Positions 8,653-17,113 of a stretch of DNA of 31,121 bases are shown here, piece after piece (the first letter of the stretch is position 1; every line of letters starts with the position of its first letter). The position numbers were made by a program, and so were the translations under genes. Source of the stretch: Candidatus Zixiibacteriota bacterium. GTDB taxonomy: Bacteria; Zixibacteria; MSB-5A5; GN15; FEB-12. The notes under the pieces were generated by a model that had not been told where the DNA came from, did not search any database, and saw only the letters and a program-made list of their open reading frames with translations. The stretch covers positions 1 through 31,121 of the forward strand of contig QNAG01000002.1 of NCBI GenBank assembly GCA_003641415.1. The letters are read 5' to 3'.

Positions 8653-9003
8653 CTATTCTTTTAACTCGTTATCCGGTTCCAGTTGTTTTTGTGCGATACT
8701 GTAGTAGATAAGAAAGGCGATACCTGCAAACAGGAACATCAGTCCAATTGTCCCGCCATCAGTGAATAGATTAGGCCAAATATAGCTGATAAGCAGGGAC
8801 AGTCCGATACTGACCAGAACCATACCCCATTTAAGCGAAGACAATCGTTGCAGATAAGCTTGTCTGGTGAAGAGACTCTTGACTTTCTCATCAACCATCC
8901 CTTTTTCTATCAACTTATTGCGTGTGTTTGTGTCGGTAATAATCTTTATTGTTGCAACTATAGCCGAGAAAATAATTGCGGGAATCAAAATTTCTTCTGA
9001 CAT
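8653..9003 (-). CDS. DUF6249-like small membrane protein (116 aa)
   Basis: A three-segment membrane protein: residues 5-22 (ILIPAIIFSAIVATIKI), 58-76 (WGMVLVSIGLSLLISYI) and 84-104 (GTIGLMFLFAGIAFLIYYS). Between the first two lies a soluble stretch with NTRNKLIEKGM, the segment I associate with DUF6249-type proteins. The biochemical role is unknown. Such proteins are often found beside ECF sigma genes, and here it is divergent from the sigma/anti-sigma pair at 9146. AAGGAGAAG precedes the ATG and is a good ribosome binding site. The 142-base gap to the sigma gene must carry both promoters, but I could not identify them confidently. Confidence 0.7.
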   Translation of the reverse strand: MSEEILIPAIIFSAIVATIKIITDTNTRNKLIEKGMVDEKVKSLFTRQAYLQRLSSLKWGMVLVSIGLSLLISYIWPNLFTDGGTIGLMFLFAGIAFLIYYSIAQKQLEPDNELKE

Positions 9004-9145
9004 AACTTCTTCTCCTTCTTATTCAATAGTGTTTTATCTGTTTGATATGACAGATTTCTTCTAAAAAGGTTGCAGCTATATTGCTGGACAATAATTGCAA
9101 CTTATTATTTCCTAATCCGTCATATTAAATATCAGAGGCGACTGT

Positions 9146-9724
9146 ATGATTGACGATCGAGTACTTATTTCAGAGATTCTCAGTGGCAATCAGGCCGCAT
9201 TTCAGACTTTTGTGGAAGCTTACCAGAAGCTAGTCAGCCATGTGGTTTTTCGGATGGTGTCGAACGAATCCGACCGCGAGGACCTATGCCAGGAAGTATT
9301 CCTGAAAGCATATCGCAATTTAAGTACTTTTCAGTTTAGGTGTAAGGTGTCTACCTGGATAGCACAGATAGCGTACAATACCAGTTTGAATTATCTTGAG
9401 AAAATGAAGGTTCCATTGATAAACGATCTACTTGGTGATAGTGATAGAGATTTTCTTGATGATATTCCAGAAGAAAGGATTACACCCCAGCAATATGCTG
9501 AAAGCAGGGATCTGAACCAGCGCATTAGAGACGAAGTAAACCTGTTGTCACCTCAATATGGGGTACTGATCGTGCTTTACCATCTCGAACAGATGTCCTA
9601 CGAAGAGATTGCCGAGGTTACCAATCAACCACTCGGGACGGTCAAGAGTTATATATATAGAGCACGAAGAATGCTGAGGGAGCGTTTATTGAAGAAATAT
9701 GAACTGGAGGATATATGGCAATAA
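9146..9724 (+). CDS. ECF-family RNA polymerase sigma factor (192 aa)
   Basis: A group IV sigma factor. Region 2 spans about residues 10-80 (AFQTFVEAYQKLVSHVVFRM, DREDLCQEVFLKAYRNL, STWIAQIAYN). Region 4 spans about 135-185 (MSYEEIAEVTNQPLGTVKSY, RARRMLRERL) and forms the helix-turn-helix that reads the -35 element. No additional C-terminal domain is present. AGAGGCG lies upstream of the ATG. The stop codon overlaps the start of the next gene, a zinc-finger anti-sigma factor, so the two are translationally coupled and form a regulatory pair. The target regulon is unknown. Confidence 0.92.
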   Translation: MIDDRVLISEILSGNQAAFQTFVEAYQKLVSHVVFRMVSNESDREDLCQEVFLKAYRNLSTFQFRCKVSTWIAQIAYNTSLNYLEKMKVPLINDLLGDSDRDFLDDIPEERITPQQYAESRDLNQRIRDEVNLLSPQYGVLIVLYHLEQMSYEEIAEVTNQPLGTVKSYIYRARRMLRERLLKKYELEDIWQ

Positions 9725-10230
9725 GACACTTAACCGACGAAGAATTGCAATCATATCTGGACCGAGGGGATACCTGTGAAGTTGAACACCTCGAAACTCA
9801 CATGCGCTCGTGCAAATTGTGCCAGGATCGGTTTAGTCAGTACCAGAGACTCTACGCAGGACTTGAACAGGATAACGGCTATGAACTCTCTCCGGGATTT
9901 TCAGAAACAGTAATGACTCGTCTGGCTATCGCTGCACCAGAAATATCCACAAGCAGACCGAGGGAATTACTTTGGGCTGGGGTTGGATTGATTGCTACTC
10001 TATGCCTTGTGGGGTATTTCATTGATCTCGAGTCAATAATCTTAAGTCTGGCACGATCGTTTGCCCCATTATATCACGTCGAACAAACGGTATTAACTCA
10101 GATTAAGGATTCGCTGACTGCTACTGAAGGCTATCCCATGCCTCTTTTATTCTCTGGTTTGATTCTCTTGGGTGTTTCTGTAGCTGATAGTCTTTTATTA
10201 AGTTTGAGAAGCAAGAACATCTGCTTATAA
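9715..10230 (+). CDS. Zinc-finger anti-sigma factor, membrane-bound (171 aa)
   Basis: The N-terminal domain carries the ZAS motif His29-x3-Cys33-x2-Cys36 (LETHMRSCKLC), which in this family holds the cognate ECF sigma factor. Two hydrophobic segments follow: residues about 84-103 (WAGVGLIATLCLVGYFI) and about 142-162 (PLLFSGLILLGVSVADSLLL). This suggests a membrane hairpin with a short external or periplasmic stretch between them. The ATG overlaps the last 10 bases of the sigma gene. It is expected to keep the 9146-9724 sigma factor inactive until a membrane signal releases it. No releasing protease is encoded nearby. Confidence 0.85.
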   Translation: MAIRHLTDEELQSYLDRGDTCEVEHLETHMRSCKLCQDRFSQYQRLYAGLEQDNGYELSPGFSETVMTRLAIAAPEISTSRPRELLWAGVGLIATLCLVGYFIDLESIILSLARSFAPLYHVEQTVLTQIKDSLTATEGYPMPLLFSGLILLGVSVADSLLLSLRSKNICL

Positions 10231-10326
10231 GAAAAAACAGTATCTTTTTTCTGGTTTGTTTTCAGGTTCATCCCTATATTATTTTTTCAATATATAAATA
10301 ATTGTATGTCTGTAAATGGAGTGAAA

Positions 10327-10794
10327 ATGGGTGATAAGCAAGTTCAGGTTCGGTTAGAGCAACTGGAAGGATTACAGTTTAAAGTAACATTCGATGAAGA
10401 AGGGGTAGAGCTTTTGATGGACGAACCGGAGCCTATTGGAAGCAACAAGGGACCAAACGCAACTAAAGTTCTTTCTGCTGCAATTGGGAACTGTTTAACT
10501 GCCAGCTTGCTGTTTTGTCTTAAGAAATCTCACATTGATCCCACAAATGTTGTTACAAATGTATCAACGTCCACTTCTCGCAATGAGAAAGGACGACTGA
10601 GAGTTGGGAAAAGTCGAGTGGAAATAACTATGAATGTAGAAAAAGAATTGCAAAAGAGGATGGGGCGATGCATGGATTTATTTGAAGATTTTTGCATTGT
10701 ATCACAATCAATACGTAATGGAATAGATATTAGCAGCGTTGTGAAATATCCCGACGGCGAAGTAATCTACGACTCAACTGATAGCCACGAATGA
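10327..10794 (+). CDS. OsmC-family protein
   Basis: OsmC/Ohr proteins are small cytoplasmic thiol-dependent peroxidases or related proteins. The two family cysteines are present as Cys56 (AAIGNCLTASL) and Cys123 (FEDFCIVSQSI), with additional Cys64 and Cys115. Length (155 aa) is typical. The ATG at 10327 is preferred because GGAG stands five bases upstream; an in-frame ATG at 10306 would add seven residues but lacks a ribosome binding site. The gene ends with TGA, which shows that TGA is a normal stop here. It follows the sigma/anti-sigma pair by about 100 bases and may be co-transcribed, but no terminator or promoter settles this. Confidence 0.82.
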   Translation: MGDKQVQVRLEQLEGLQFKVTFDEEGVELLMDEPEPIGSNKGPNATKVLSAAIGNCLTASLLFCLKKSHIDPTNVVTNVSTSTSRNEKGRLRVGKSRVEITMNVEKELQKRMGRCMDLFEDFCIVSQSIRNGIDISSVVKYPDGEVIYDSTDSHE

Positions 10795-10839
10795 CTTGTA
10801 AACAAGAAGGTCACTGCTATGTGTACAGGCAGATAGAAA

Positions 10840-10925
10840 AGGCTATCCCAGAAGGCCGTTCCTCGACTCCGCTCGGAATGACATTAGGTGCGATACAAGG
10901 CCGCACCCTGCGCAGGACGGATAAG
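10840..10925. repeat. Probable dispersed intergenic repeat element
   Basis: This GC-richer patch in an AT-rich gap contains CCTCGACTCCGCTCGGAATG and then AAGGCCGCACCCTGCGCAGG, including the palindrome CTGCGCAG. The first motif resembles short intergenic repeats I have seen in several bacterial genomes. No second copy occurs in this window, so the assignment rests on composition and recall. Confidence 0.35.
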
Positions 10926-10971
10926 AGTTCTTTTAGGTTAATAACCTCTTCATGTTCCAACAACAACTGCT

Positions 10972-12384
10972 TCAGATGTTATAATACATCTCGAATTCGT
11001 AAGGTGTAGGTCGCACCCGGATTTGACTGACCTCATGTCGTTTCAATTTGATCCAATTCTCCACCAAATCTTCTGTGAAAACTCCATCTAACATTAGATA
11101 GTCATGATCTTTCTCAAGTGCATTTAGAGCTTTGTTGAGCGATGTAGGCAATTGATGTATTTGGGACAATTCATCAGGAGAAAGAGCATCGATGTTCTTG
11201 TCCAAAGGTAATCCAGGGTCAATTTTATTTTTAATGCCGTCAAGACCAGCCATAAGCATGGCGGAATATGCCAGATAGGGGTTCATAGTTCCATCGGGTG
11301 GCCGGAATTCAAAACGCATTGTTTTAGGATCACGCTGGTAACCGGGAATCCTGATACAAGCAGTCCGATTACCCACTGAGTATGTTCCTGCAACAGGAGC
11401 TTCAAAGCCCGGTATAAGGCGTTTGAAAGAATTGGTAGAAGGATTGGTGAAAGCCAACACAGAGTCCGCATGTTTTAACAGTCCACCGATGTAGTAAAGT
11501 CCTATTTCCGAAAAACGGGCAGGGCCATTTTCATCATAAAACAGAGAGCCATTTTCGTCCGCCAGGTACTGATGTACATGCAGCCCTGATCCTGGCTCGT
11601 TGAAGAGTGGTTTGGGCATGAAAGTGGCCGATTTGGTGTTACGGAAACAATGATTCTTTATAATATATTTGACCATCATAGATTTGTCAGCCATTTTCAT
11701 CATGGATGCGAATTGGATCTCGATTTCGTGTTGCCCGCCGCCACCGACCTCATGGTGGTGGTATTTCAAACCGATTCCGACCTCAGCAAGAAGAGCGGAT
11801 ATCTGTGACCGCAAGTTGAAGGTACGATCCATCGGGGGAGCAACATGATAGCCTTTCTTATACGGAATTTTGTGACCAAGATTTTCAGTATCTTCAGCAG
11901 CGTTCCACTCGGCTTCAGCTGAGTCCAGATAGTAAAAGGCGCTGTCCGATCCTTGGAAAAAATTAACTCGGTCAAAAACATAGAACTCAAATTCTGGGCC
12001 AAGTATGGCGCTTACCCCTTTGAGGAGACGTTCGAGACTTTGCTCTGCAGCAGCACAAATGCGTCTGGGATCGCGGGAATAAGGAGTGATGCTGTCGCCG
12101 GATTCCATAAAGTTTCCAATAAACGAAAGAGTCGGGCGTTCAAAGAAAGGGTCCATAAAGGCTGTCTTTGGGTCAGGAAGTAGAATCATGTCTCCTTTTT
12201 CAATTGAGGAGAAGCCGGGTAGGGATGACCCGTCTACACCAACACCAGTTCTGAATAGCTCCTGCTTAAGTGAAGATAGAGGAATTGTTATATGGTGCCA
12301 GGCTCCAAGAAGATCACTGAACTTAAGATCGATGAATTCAACGCTGTTCTCTTTAGCCAGTTTGACCAGCTCAGTTAATTTCAT
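10972..12384 (-). CDS. glnA: Glutamine synthetase type I
   Basis: Catalyses ATP-dependent amidation of glutamate to glutamine, the main entry of ammonia into metabolism; family members are dodecameric and cytoplasmic. All landmark segments are present: GPEFEFYVF, the GSGLHVHQ substrate loop, TNPSTNSFKRLIPGFEAPV, and the arginine block RFEFRPPDGTMNPYLA. Length (470 aa) and the C-terminal GVFTEDLVENW...PYEFEMYY segment place it with the GSI-beta group. In that group a Tyr near position 397 is adenylylated (KNLYDLPPEE in E. coli). Here the aligned text is KNIDALSPDE, with Asp399 in place of Tyr, so classical GlnE control should be impossible. ATG at 12384 is chosen because AAAGGA lies 8-9 bases upstream; an ATG at 12405 would add seven residues. 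It ends in TGA. Confidence 0.95.
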   Translation of the reverse strand: MKLTELVKLAKENSVEFIDLKFSDLLGAWHHITIPLSSLKQELFRTGVGVDGSSLPGFSSIEKGDMILLPDPKTAFMDPFFERPTLSFIGNFMESGDSITPYSRDPRRICAAAEQSLERLLKGVSAILGPEFEFYVFDRVNFFQGSDSAFYYLDSAEAEWNAAEDTENLGHKIPYKKGYHVAPPMDRTFNLRSQISALLAEVGIGLKYHHHEVGGGGQHEIEIQFASMMKMADKSMMVKYIIKNHCFRNTKSATFMPKPLFNEPGSGLHVHQYLADENGSLFYDENGPARFSEIGLYYIGGLLKHADSVLAFTNPSTNSFKRLIPGFEAPVAGTYSVGNRTACIRIPGYQRDPKTMRFEFRPPDGTMNPYLAYSAMLMAGLDGIKNKIDPGLPLDKNIDALSPDELSQIHQLPTSLNKALNALEKDHDYLMLDGVFTEDLVENWIKLKRHEVSQIRVRPTPYEFEMYYNI

Positions 12385-12496
12385 ATATGTTTCCTTTCTT
12401 GACATTCATGCCATAATTAGGTCTGACAATATATATAATTATGCACAGGTAACAAGAAAGATCATAAGGAATCAGCAAAACTTTACGGGTAAGAAA

Positions 12497-12529
12497 CGGC
12501 CGGCAGATGAAATGAACACCAACCGGCCG
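12497..12529 (-). terminator. Likely terminator of the 12557-15223 gene
   Basis: CGGCCGG (12497-12503) pairs with CCGGCCG (12523-12529) across a 19-base loop. On the minus strand the stem is followed by TTTCTT. It lies 28 bases after the stop codon of the large secreted protein and upstream of glnA. The long loop and short U-tract make it a moderate candidate. Confidence 0.5.
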
Positions 12530-12556
12530 AAAAAGCTTAATTATGGGCAAAATCTA

Positions 12557-15223
12557 CTACATGATAATCACAAGCTTCCCCACTTGCACTTCGCCATCTT
12601 CACTTTCGATTGTCCAGTAGTATATGCCAGAAACAACAAGTTGACTATTGCGTGTGATCATATCCCAGATGTCGTGCGAAGCATTTGGATCGGATGGGTC
12701 TATATCGTGATCAATCTCTCTGACGAGATCGCCATCAAGAGTGAAAATACTAATAGTACATTTAGCCGGTAAATTTGCAAAGTGTATAGCGCGAACACGA
12801 TCGTCGGGGCGTGATATTTGATTAGCCCCACGCCCTTCCAGCCCCATCTTCCTATAGCCAGCGTCGATACGATAGGGATTGGGATAAATGAAGACTTTTT
12901 CGTTATCTCGAGCGGCATCCCATGTAGTGGGAAGTGCATAGGCACTTTGGGCGCCAACAGTTCGACTAGTCTCAAGAGCCTCCAATCCCTTCCCTGGAGA
13001 ACCGAAGTCAAAAGCTGTAATATTTACCCAATATAGGACGTTTGGTAAGAGACCATCAATGATGTACTCATACTCATAATATTTCAAATGCCCATCTTCT
13101 GTTATATCTTCCGGTTTGGCTAATTCAGGGTTACTTTTAACGGTTGAGGAAGGTTCTGGCTGATCCGGGTACAATTTTCGAATTCCGCCAACTACACCCA
13201 ATTCTGAAACATTGAGGTCCTGTTTCTCAAAATAAAATAACGAGTCACCGTGGGGATATGGGTTTATTCGAGTATAAACAAGAGGATCTACAATCAAAGG
13301 AACAGGATAAAGTTCGCGTAATTTCTCAAGTTTGAAAGGAGCTTCAAAGAGTTCCCAATTACCATCGCCAATATAAACGTATTTATTATAGTTTTGAAGA
13401 TCGTATGAGGTGACCAGGCTGTAACTTTCTGAGCGCTCATCACGAGCAATATAAATACGATAGCCCTCAAAATCCATCATTTGAGAGAAAACGTCTACCG
13501 CAGTTTCTGAACGATAGCCGTTGAATCGAATACGTATCTTTCCGTATGTCGGCTCGACCCAGAAATCAGGGGCTGGTGGAGGAGAAGCACCTTTGAAATC
13601 AGGGACATTATCTCCTTTTGTCCATTGAACAATTTTGGTGTAATCCCATGTATAGTCAATATGTGAATACCATGTAGTTTCCGGGGGGATCAATGTTGTG
13701 TCTACTAATATTGAATCAATGATTATTGTCGAGTCCAGAATACTTGAGTCAGTGATGCATATTACAGAATCACCGAAGTAGCCATCTCCATCAGTGTCAA
13801 TCCCAGGGTTGTCGTATATCCATGAGGCCCAACGCGCATTTTCTGCCAAGTCAGAAAAGTCGAGTTTTTCTTCGAATGCCCTTGGATTATAGTTTCCTGG
13901 TGGTGAGAGGTTGTCATTTAAGTTGTCCTTATTCGTATGGAAGTCCTTACCAGCTAAGTAAGAAAAGGACAATGGTAATGTCTGGCCGGGTTGAATATAG
14001 AAAGGACCAAATGAGAGAAGATATCTGGTGTCGTAACCATCGGAGAAATCTCCTGCAAGACTCTGATTAGGGTAGAGCCAGCTTGTGTCGGTGGGTTGGA
14101 TATTAGCTGTGTAAATCTGATCGTAGTCAAATTCCCCATTTGATAGGACATAATACTTATTGTCGTCACGCATCGGAGTACCACCACCACCACCACGAAA
14201 ATCACGGAATGGATGATCCTCGGTTCCACGTAGACGCGGTCCAAAATCAAGACTGGGATCACCATTCGATATCCACCAGTTGAATGATACTTCGAGTTCT
14301 TTGGCAGGTGTGCGGACAATACGAGTAGCCGTTACATGTGGAGTTGAAGTGTAAGCAGGGTTTGTTTCATTCAGGCCACCATCATTGTCAGCAATCCAAG
14401 CAATAAAGGGGTTGTCTTTATAGGAACACATATTATTGGGTCCGTACTTATATTCATAATATGGAAGAAAACCGCATATATCGTCTGTATGTTTGTTCCC
14501 ATCACCGGCGTCGCCAACATCAGCATCGACATACACACCCATGTAAACGTCTTCAAGGGATTGAGAACCGATATTTTTTATTTTGTAGTCAAATAATACT
14601 AAGTCTTCAGCATAGGAATATGACCAAGCATACGAGGATTGGGTGACTTCAATATTCAGAGGTCTGTGGGTTCGGCCACCATCTTCCGGATCGCTCCCGG
14701 CCAGTTTGATGAACGTATCCATGTATACAGCTATATAATCTTCTTCGGATACAGCACCTTCATATAAAGAGTCGTTGGGATCAATGATTGAACGCTTGAT
14801 CATATTTCCAAAGGGTGCTTTATCCGGGTAGAATTCTTGAGTCATTACCCACCCATCAGCACCAACTGACACGAGTGTATCGCGGCCAACAATAGCGCCA
14901 ATCCAGAACGATCCTCCATATCCATACTGAGCACCTGAATTCTTGGGGTATTCGCAACCGCCGGCTGGTATGGGCTGTCCAGTGAAATAGTCCTGGCTTC
15001 CCCCACGCCCATAAGAGGTTCCAAAGGTTCCATTATTGTTTACTGAGAGAACTAACTCGCCAATTCGGTGCATAGCTTGAGCGTCGGCGGGTGTTTGAGC
15101 GGAGAATCCTCGATCGGAATCCTTATTGTCGGAACCTAACGCTGTGCGTCCGAGTGTTGTTGATGACAACATAAGAACACAGATCAATGTGACAAATAAT
15201 ACAACAGAACTTTTCCTCAACAT
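12557..15223 (-). CDS. Large secreted protein with C-terminal FlgD/T9SS-like module (888 aa)
   Basis: An exported protein of unknown function, conserved in style with FCB-group secreted proteins. The N-terminus is a signal peptide (VVLFVTLICVLMLSSTTLG). The body (about residues 40-700) contains aromatic- and Asp-rich beta segments and an Asp-rich insert near residue 470 (DTDGDGYFGD) resembling a calcium-binding loop. A fibronectin-like part (YWVNITAFDFGSPGKGL) precedes the C-terminal module. That module reads VFIYPNPYR, then HFANLPAKCTISIFTLDGDL and SGIYYWTIES...VGKLVI, the usual layout of FlgD-like or type IX secretion-like sorting domains. ATG at 15223 is preferred, with GGGA six bases upstream; a TTG four codons earlier is also in frame. 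A surface or extracellular location is likely. Confidence 0.75.
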   Translation of the reverse strand: MLRKSSVVLFVTLICVLMLSSTTLGRTALGSDNKDSDRGFSAQTPADAQAMHRIGELVLSVNNNGTFGTSYGRGGSQDYFTGQPIPAGGCEYPKNSGAQYGYGGSFWIGAIVGRDTLVSVGADGWVMTQEFYPDKAPFGNMIKRSIIDPNDSLYEGAVSEEDYIAVYMDTFIKLAGSDPEDGGRTHRPLNIEVTQSSYAWSYSYAEDLVLFDYKIKNIGSQSLEDVYMGVYVDADVGDAGDGNKHTDDICGFLPYYEYKYGPNNMCSYKDNPFIAWIADNDGGLNETNPAYTSTPHVTATRIVRTPAKELEVSFNWWISNGDPSLDFGPRLRGTEDHPFRDFRGGGGGTPMRDDNKYYVLSNGEFDYDQIYTANIQPTDTSWLYPNQSLAGDFSDGYDTRYLLSFGPFYIQPGQTLPLSFSYLAGKDFHTNKDNLNDNLSPPGNYNPRAFEEKLDFSDLAENARWASWIYDNPGIDTDGDGYFGDSVICITDSSILDSTIIIDSILVDTTLIPPETTWYSHIDYTWDYTKIVQWTKGDNVPDFKGASPPPAPDFWVEPTYGKIRIRFNGYRSETAVDVFSQMMDFEGYRIYIARDERSESYSLVTSYDLQNYNKYVYIGDGNWELFEAPFKLEKLRELYPVPLIVDPLVYTRINPYPHGDSLFYFEKQDLNVSELGVVGGIRKLYPDQPEPSSTVKSNPELAKPEDITEDGHLKYYEYEYIIDGLLPNVLYWVNITAFDFGSPGKGLEALETSRTVGAQSAYALPTTWDAARDNEKVFIYPNPYRIDAGYRKMGLEGRGANQISRPDDRVRAIHFANLPAKCTISIFTLDGDLVREIDHDIDPSDPNASHDIWDMITRNSQLVVSGIYYWTIESEDGEVQVGKLVIIM

Positions 15224-15288
15224 ACTTTTTCCCAATCGGTTTTACAGTTTACCTAACTAACGAATCAAACAACAGGAGCGTTCAATAA

Positions 15289-15316
15289 ATTAGCCAGTCT
15301 TCTTCTTCCGGCTAAT
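15289..15316 (-). promoter_or_regulatory. Inverted repeat in the leader of the 12557-15223 gene
   Basis: ATTAGCC (15289-15295) and GGCTAAT (15310-15316) can form a 7-bp hairpin with a 14-base loop, about 65-95 bases before the start codon of the secreted protein. No T-run follows. It could be an operator or a leader hairpin; neither can be decided from sequence. Confidence 0.3.
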
Positions 15317-15361
15317 CTATAACAACATAAGACTATTCCGCAAGGATTTTCGTGGGAAAAA

Positions 15362-15401
15362 TCTATCCAAAACCCTTGTTTATTGAAAGGTCTATCCAAA
15401 A
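15362..15401. repeat. Direct repeat pair in the intergenic region
   Basis: TCTATCCAAAA occurs at 15362-15372 and again at 15391-15401, with starts 29 bases apart (close to three helical turns). It lies between the serpin gene and the large secreted-protein gene, upstream of the latter. This spacing could suit a dimeric regulator, but chance cannot be excluded for an 11-base repeat. Confidence 0.35.
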
Positions 15402-15454
15402 ACAGTAACTATCTGTCAGACGCTATAAATGTGTAGTTCCGAGCGGCCAGCTAA

Positions 15455-16690
15455 TCACCACAGTGGTCGGGTCACTTTCCCCATGAAAAGTAATGTTCCG
15501 GAATGGCTTTCATGGATAACAAACAAAAACGGCCGGTCAACTCTCATCTCAAAGTTATCAGGCATAATATTGGTTGTAGCTCCCTCGACAGAAGTGGCAG
15601 CTGCAGCCTCGGTGCCTTCCTCGTCGACTCTGATATACACTTTATGTTTTACTTTACTAATATGTAGATCAATGAAATCAGTTATATTTGTGAAATTGGC
15701 TAACATGGGGTCGAAAGCTTCTTCCATACCAAGTGCCGAGAGAGCATCGTTAAGTTGCAAGCCAACCTCGAGTTCAAACTTTGGCAGATAGAGCGTACCT
15801 TCACGGTTAGCAAGCGCATTCTGCCAATTCTCCCAACTATTTGATGACATTTCTTGAATTATGTAATCGACGTGGACATTCGGTTTAGGCAAAAGAACCA
15901 TCATGTGAAACAGTCCCTTGCCGTAAGATAGGTCCACTGCCTGGAATAATTCGTTTTCGTAGTAAGGGAGTTGTTTATCAATTTTCATCAGTTGACAAGG
16001 AGTGGTAGTGCCAGTAGGGAGGAAGAAAAGCTGCTGTGTTGTGTATTCGGGGTCGAATTGGTTAGCCCAGTCTCCTTTGAAATACAAGGCATTGATCAGG
16101 AATAACATGGTAAGTGGGTCGATTGGCGGTTCAATAATTTGTTTGATTAGACCGTTGGTATTGTCATTTACCCATTGATTCATAACGTTCGCAGAGGCTA
16201 TATTACCGAAATCAAGGGATGTGACCTGGGCGTCGAGATACTGCTGATTATCTTTGATGAATTGTTGCTTCGGTGTAAATCCATCTCTCAGCCAAATAGA
16301 GTTAGCGATAGACATCGTAACCTTATCGTCGAGTCCTACCAGCAGTTCAATAAGTCCTTTGAATGCTTCGTTCATTTCCTGATGTGTGAGATTGTCAAGA
16401 GCAAGCGTTGTTTGAATGGCCTCGCGGGTGGTACCATCGGCGCCATTATAGGCCATAGCAAGAGCCATCGCAACCGACAGGGGGGAGACGACAACGTTAG
16501 TGTCAGGATTCTCCGATACTACTTGAGCGAAGAAATCAGGGCCAAAATCTCCACCGGACTGTACTACCTGTTTCTCGGTGGCAGTAAGTTCACGAAGTGG
16601 CTCTGGCTCCGGTGGCGCCGAGTGATTTGAGCATCCATGAAGTGGCGATAGTATCAGAATTAGTACAAGAACTGCTACAGATTTACACAT
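15455..16690 (-). CDS. Serpin-type protease inhibitor, lipoprotein (411 aa)
   Basis: Serpins trap target proteases by insertion of their reactive loop. The N-terminus has a lipobox (LSPLHGC), so this one is predicted to be tethered at the cell surface. Core signatures are present: NVVVSPLSVAMALAMAYNGA, ANSIWLRDGF, NALYFKGDWANQFDP, LPKFELE and the C-terminal DRPFLFVIHE. The hinge of the reactive loop (EEGTEAAAATSV, residues 357-368) has the small residues required for an inhibitory serpin. With standard spacing P1 falls on Thr373 and P1' on Asn374. The loop seems about three residues longer than alpha-1-antitrypsin, so P1 could be shifted. GGAG lies 8 bases before the ATG. The gene ends with TGA. 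Its target may be a host, competitor or self peptidase. Confidence 0.93.
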   Translation of the reverse strand: MCKSVAVLVLILILSPLHGCSNHSAPPEPEPLRELTATEKQVVQSGGDFGPDFFAQVVSENPDTNVVVSPLSVAMALAMAYNGADGTTREAIQTTLALDNLTHQEMNEAFKGLIELLVGLDDKVTMSIANSIWLRDGFTPKQQFIKDNQQYLDAQVTSLDFGNIASANVMNQWVNDNTNGLIKQIIEPPIDPLTMLFLINALYFKGDWANQFDPEYTTQQLFFLPTGTTTPCQLMKIDKQLPYYENELFQAVDLSYGKGLFHMMVLLPKPNVHVDYIIQEMSSNSWENWQNALANREGTLYLPKFELEVGLQLNDALSALGMEEAFDPMLANFTNITDFIDLHISKVKHKVYIRVDEEGTEAAAATSVEGATTNIMPDNFEMRVDRPFLFVIHESHSGTLLFMGKVTRPLW

Positions 16691-16872
16691 TATATTCTCC
16701 TTTATTCAGTAATAACGATTCAAGGTCGACATTTTAATTATATTACATGATGAGCATCAAGAATACCATAAAATAGTACTGCGAATTCAAGGGAAATATA
16801 GTAATAGCCATTTATTTATGCAAGTATTACCCTGTGTTTGAAATTCCGAACTAAGGCAGGGCGAAAAACAGA

Positions 16873-16901
16873 TTGACAGACGCCCTAAAAATCAGTATAA
16901 A
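16873..16901 (+). promoter_or_regulatory. Sigma-70 promoter of tRNA-Ala
   Basis: A perfect TTGACA (16873-16878), a 17-base spacer and TATAAA (16896-16901) lie directly upstream of the tRNA, whose first base is about 13 bases past the expected transcription start. This is the best housekeeping promoter in the window. Confidence 0.85.
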
Positions 16902-16920
16902 TATTTCTTAGAAAAATTAT

Positions 16921-16993
<73 letters not shown>

Positions 16994-17007
16994 CAAGTCC
17001 TACAAAT

Positions 17008-17033
17008 CCCTCGCTATAATCGGCGGGGGTTTT
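17008..17033 (+). terminator. Terminator of tRNA-Ala
   Basis: CCCTCGC (17008-17014) pairs with GCGGGGG (17023-17029), including one G-T pair, around an 8-base loop, and is followed by TTTT. It starts 15 bases after the tRNA 3' end. Confidence 0.8.
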
Positions 17034-17113
17034 GTCTCTCTAATGGATTAAGCTGTGCAGGTAGAATCTGAGATTACAAACGCTGTGAAAGAACTGGTGT
17101 GGCACTGCGTTCT

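Noticed and set aside
10231..10262. AT-rich inverted repeat (AGAAAAAA/TTTTTTCT) after the first anti-sigma gene as a terminator
   Set aside because: The stem is only A-T pairs and lacks the GC-rich core of an intrinsic terminator.
10791..11009. Plus-strand open frame overlapping the osmC stop and the glnA end
   Set aside because: It covers the intergenic repeat-like patch and the antisense of glnA, and has no domain or ribosome binding site.
12086..12772. 228-codon plus-strand frame
   Set aside because: It is antisense to glnA and to the secreted protein, both of which have clear family support, and it crosses their intergenic hairpin.
10972..16690. Genome-wide reading of TGA as an amino acid
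   Set aside because: glnA, the serpin and the osmC-like gene all end with TGA at the normal family length, so TGA is a standard stop.
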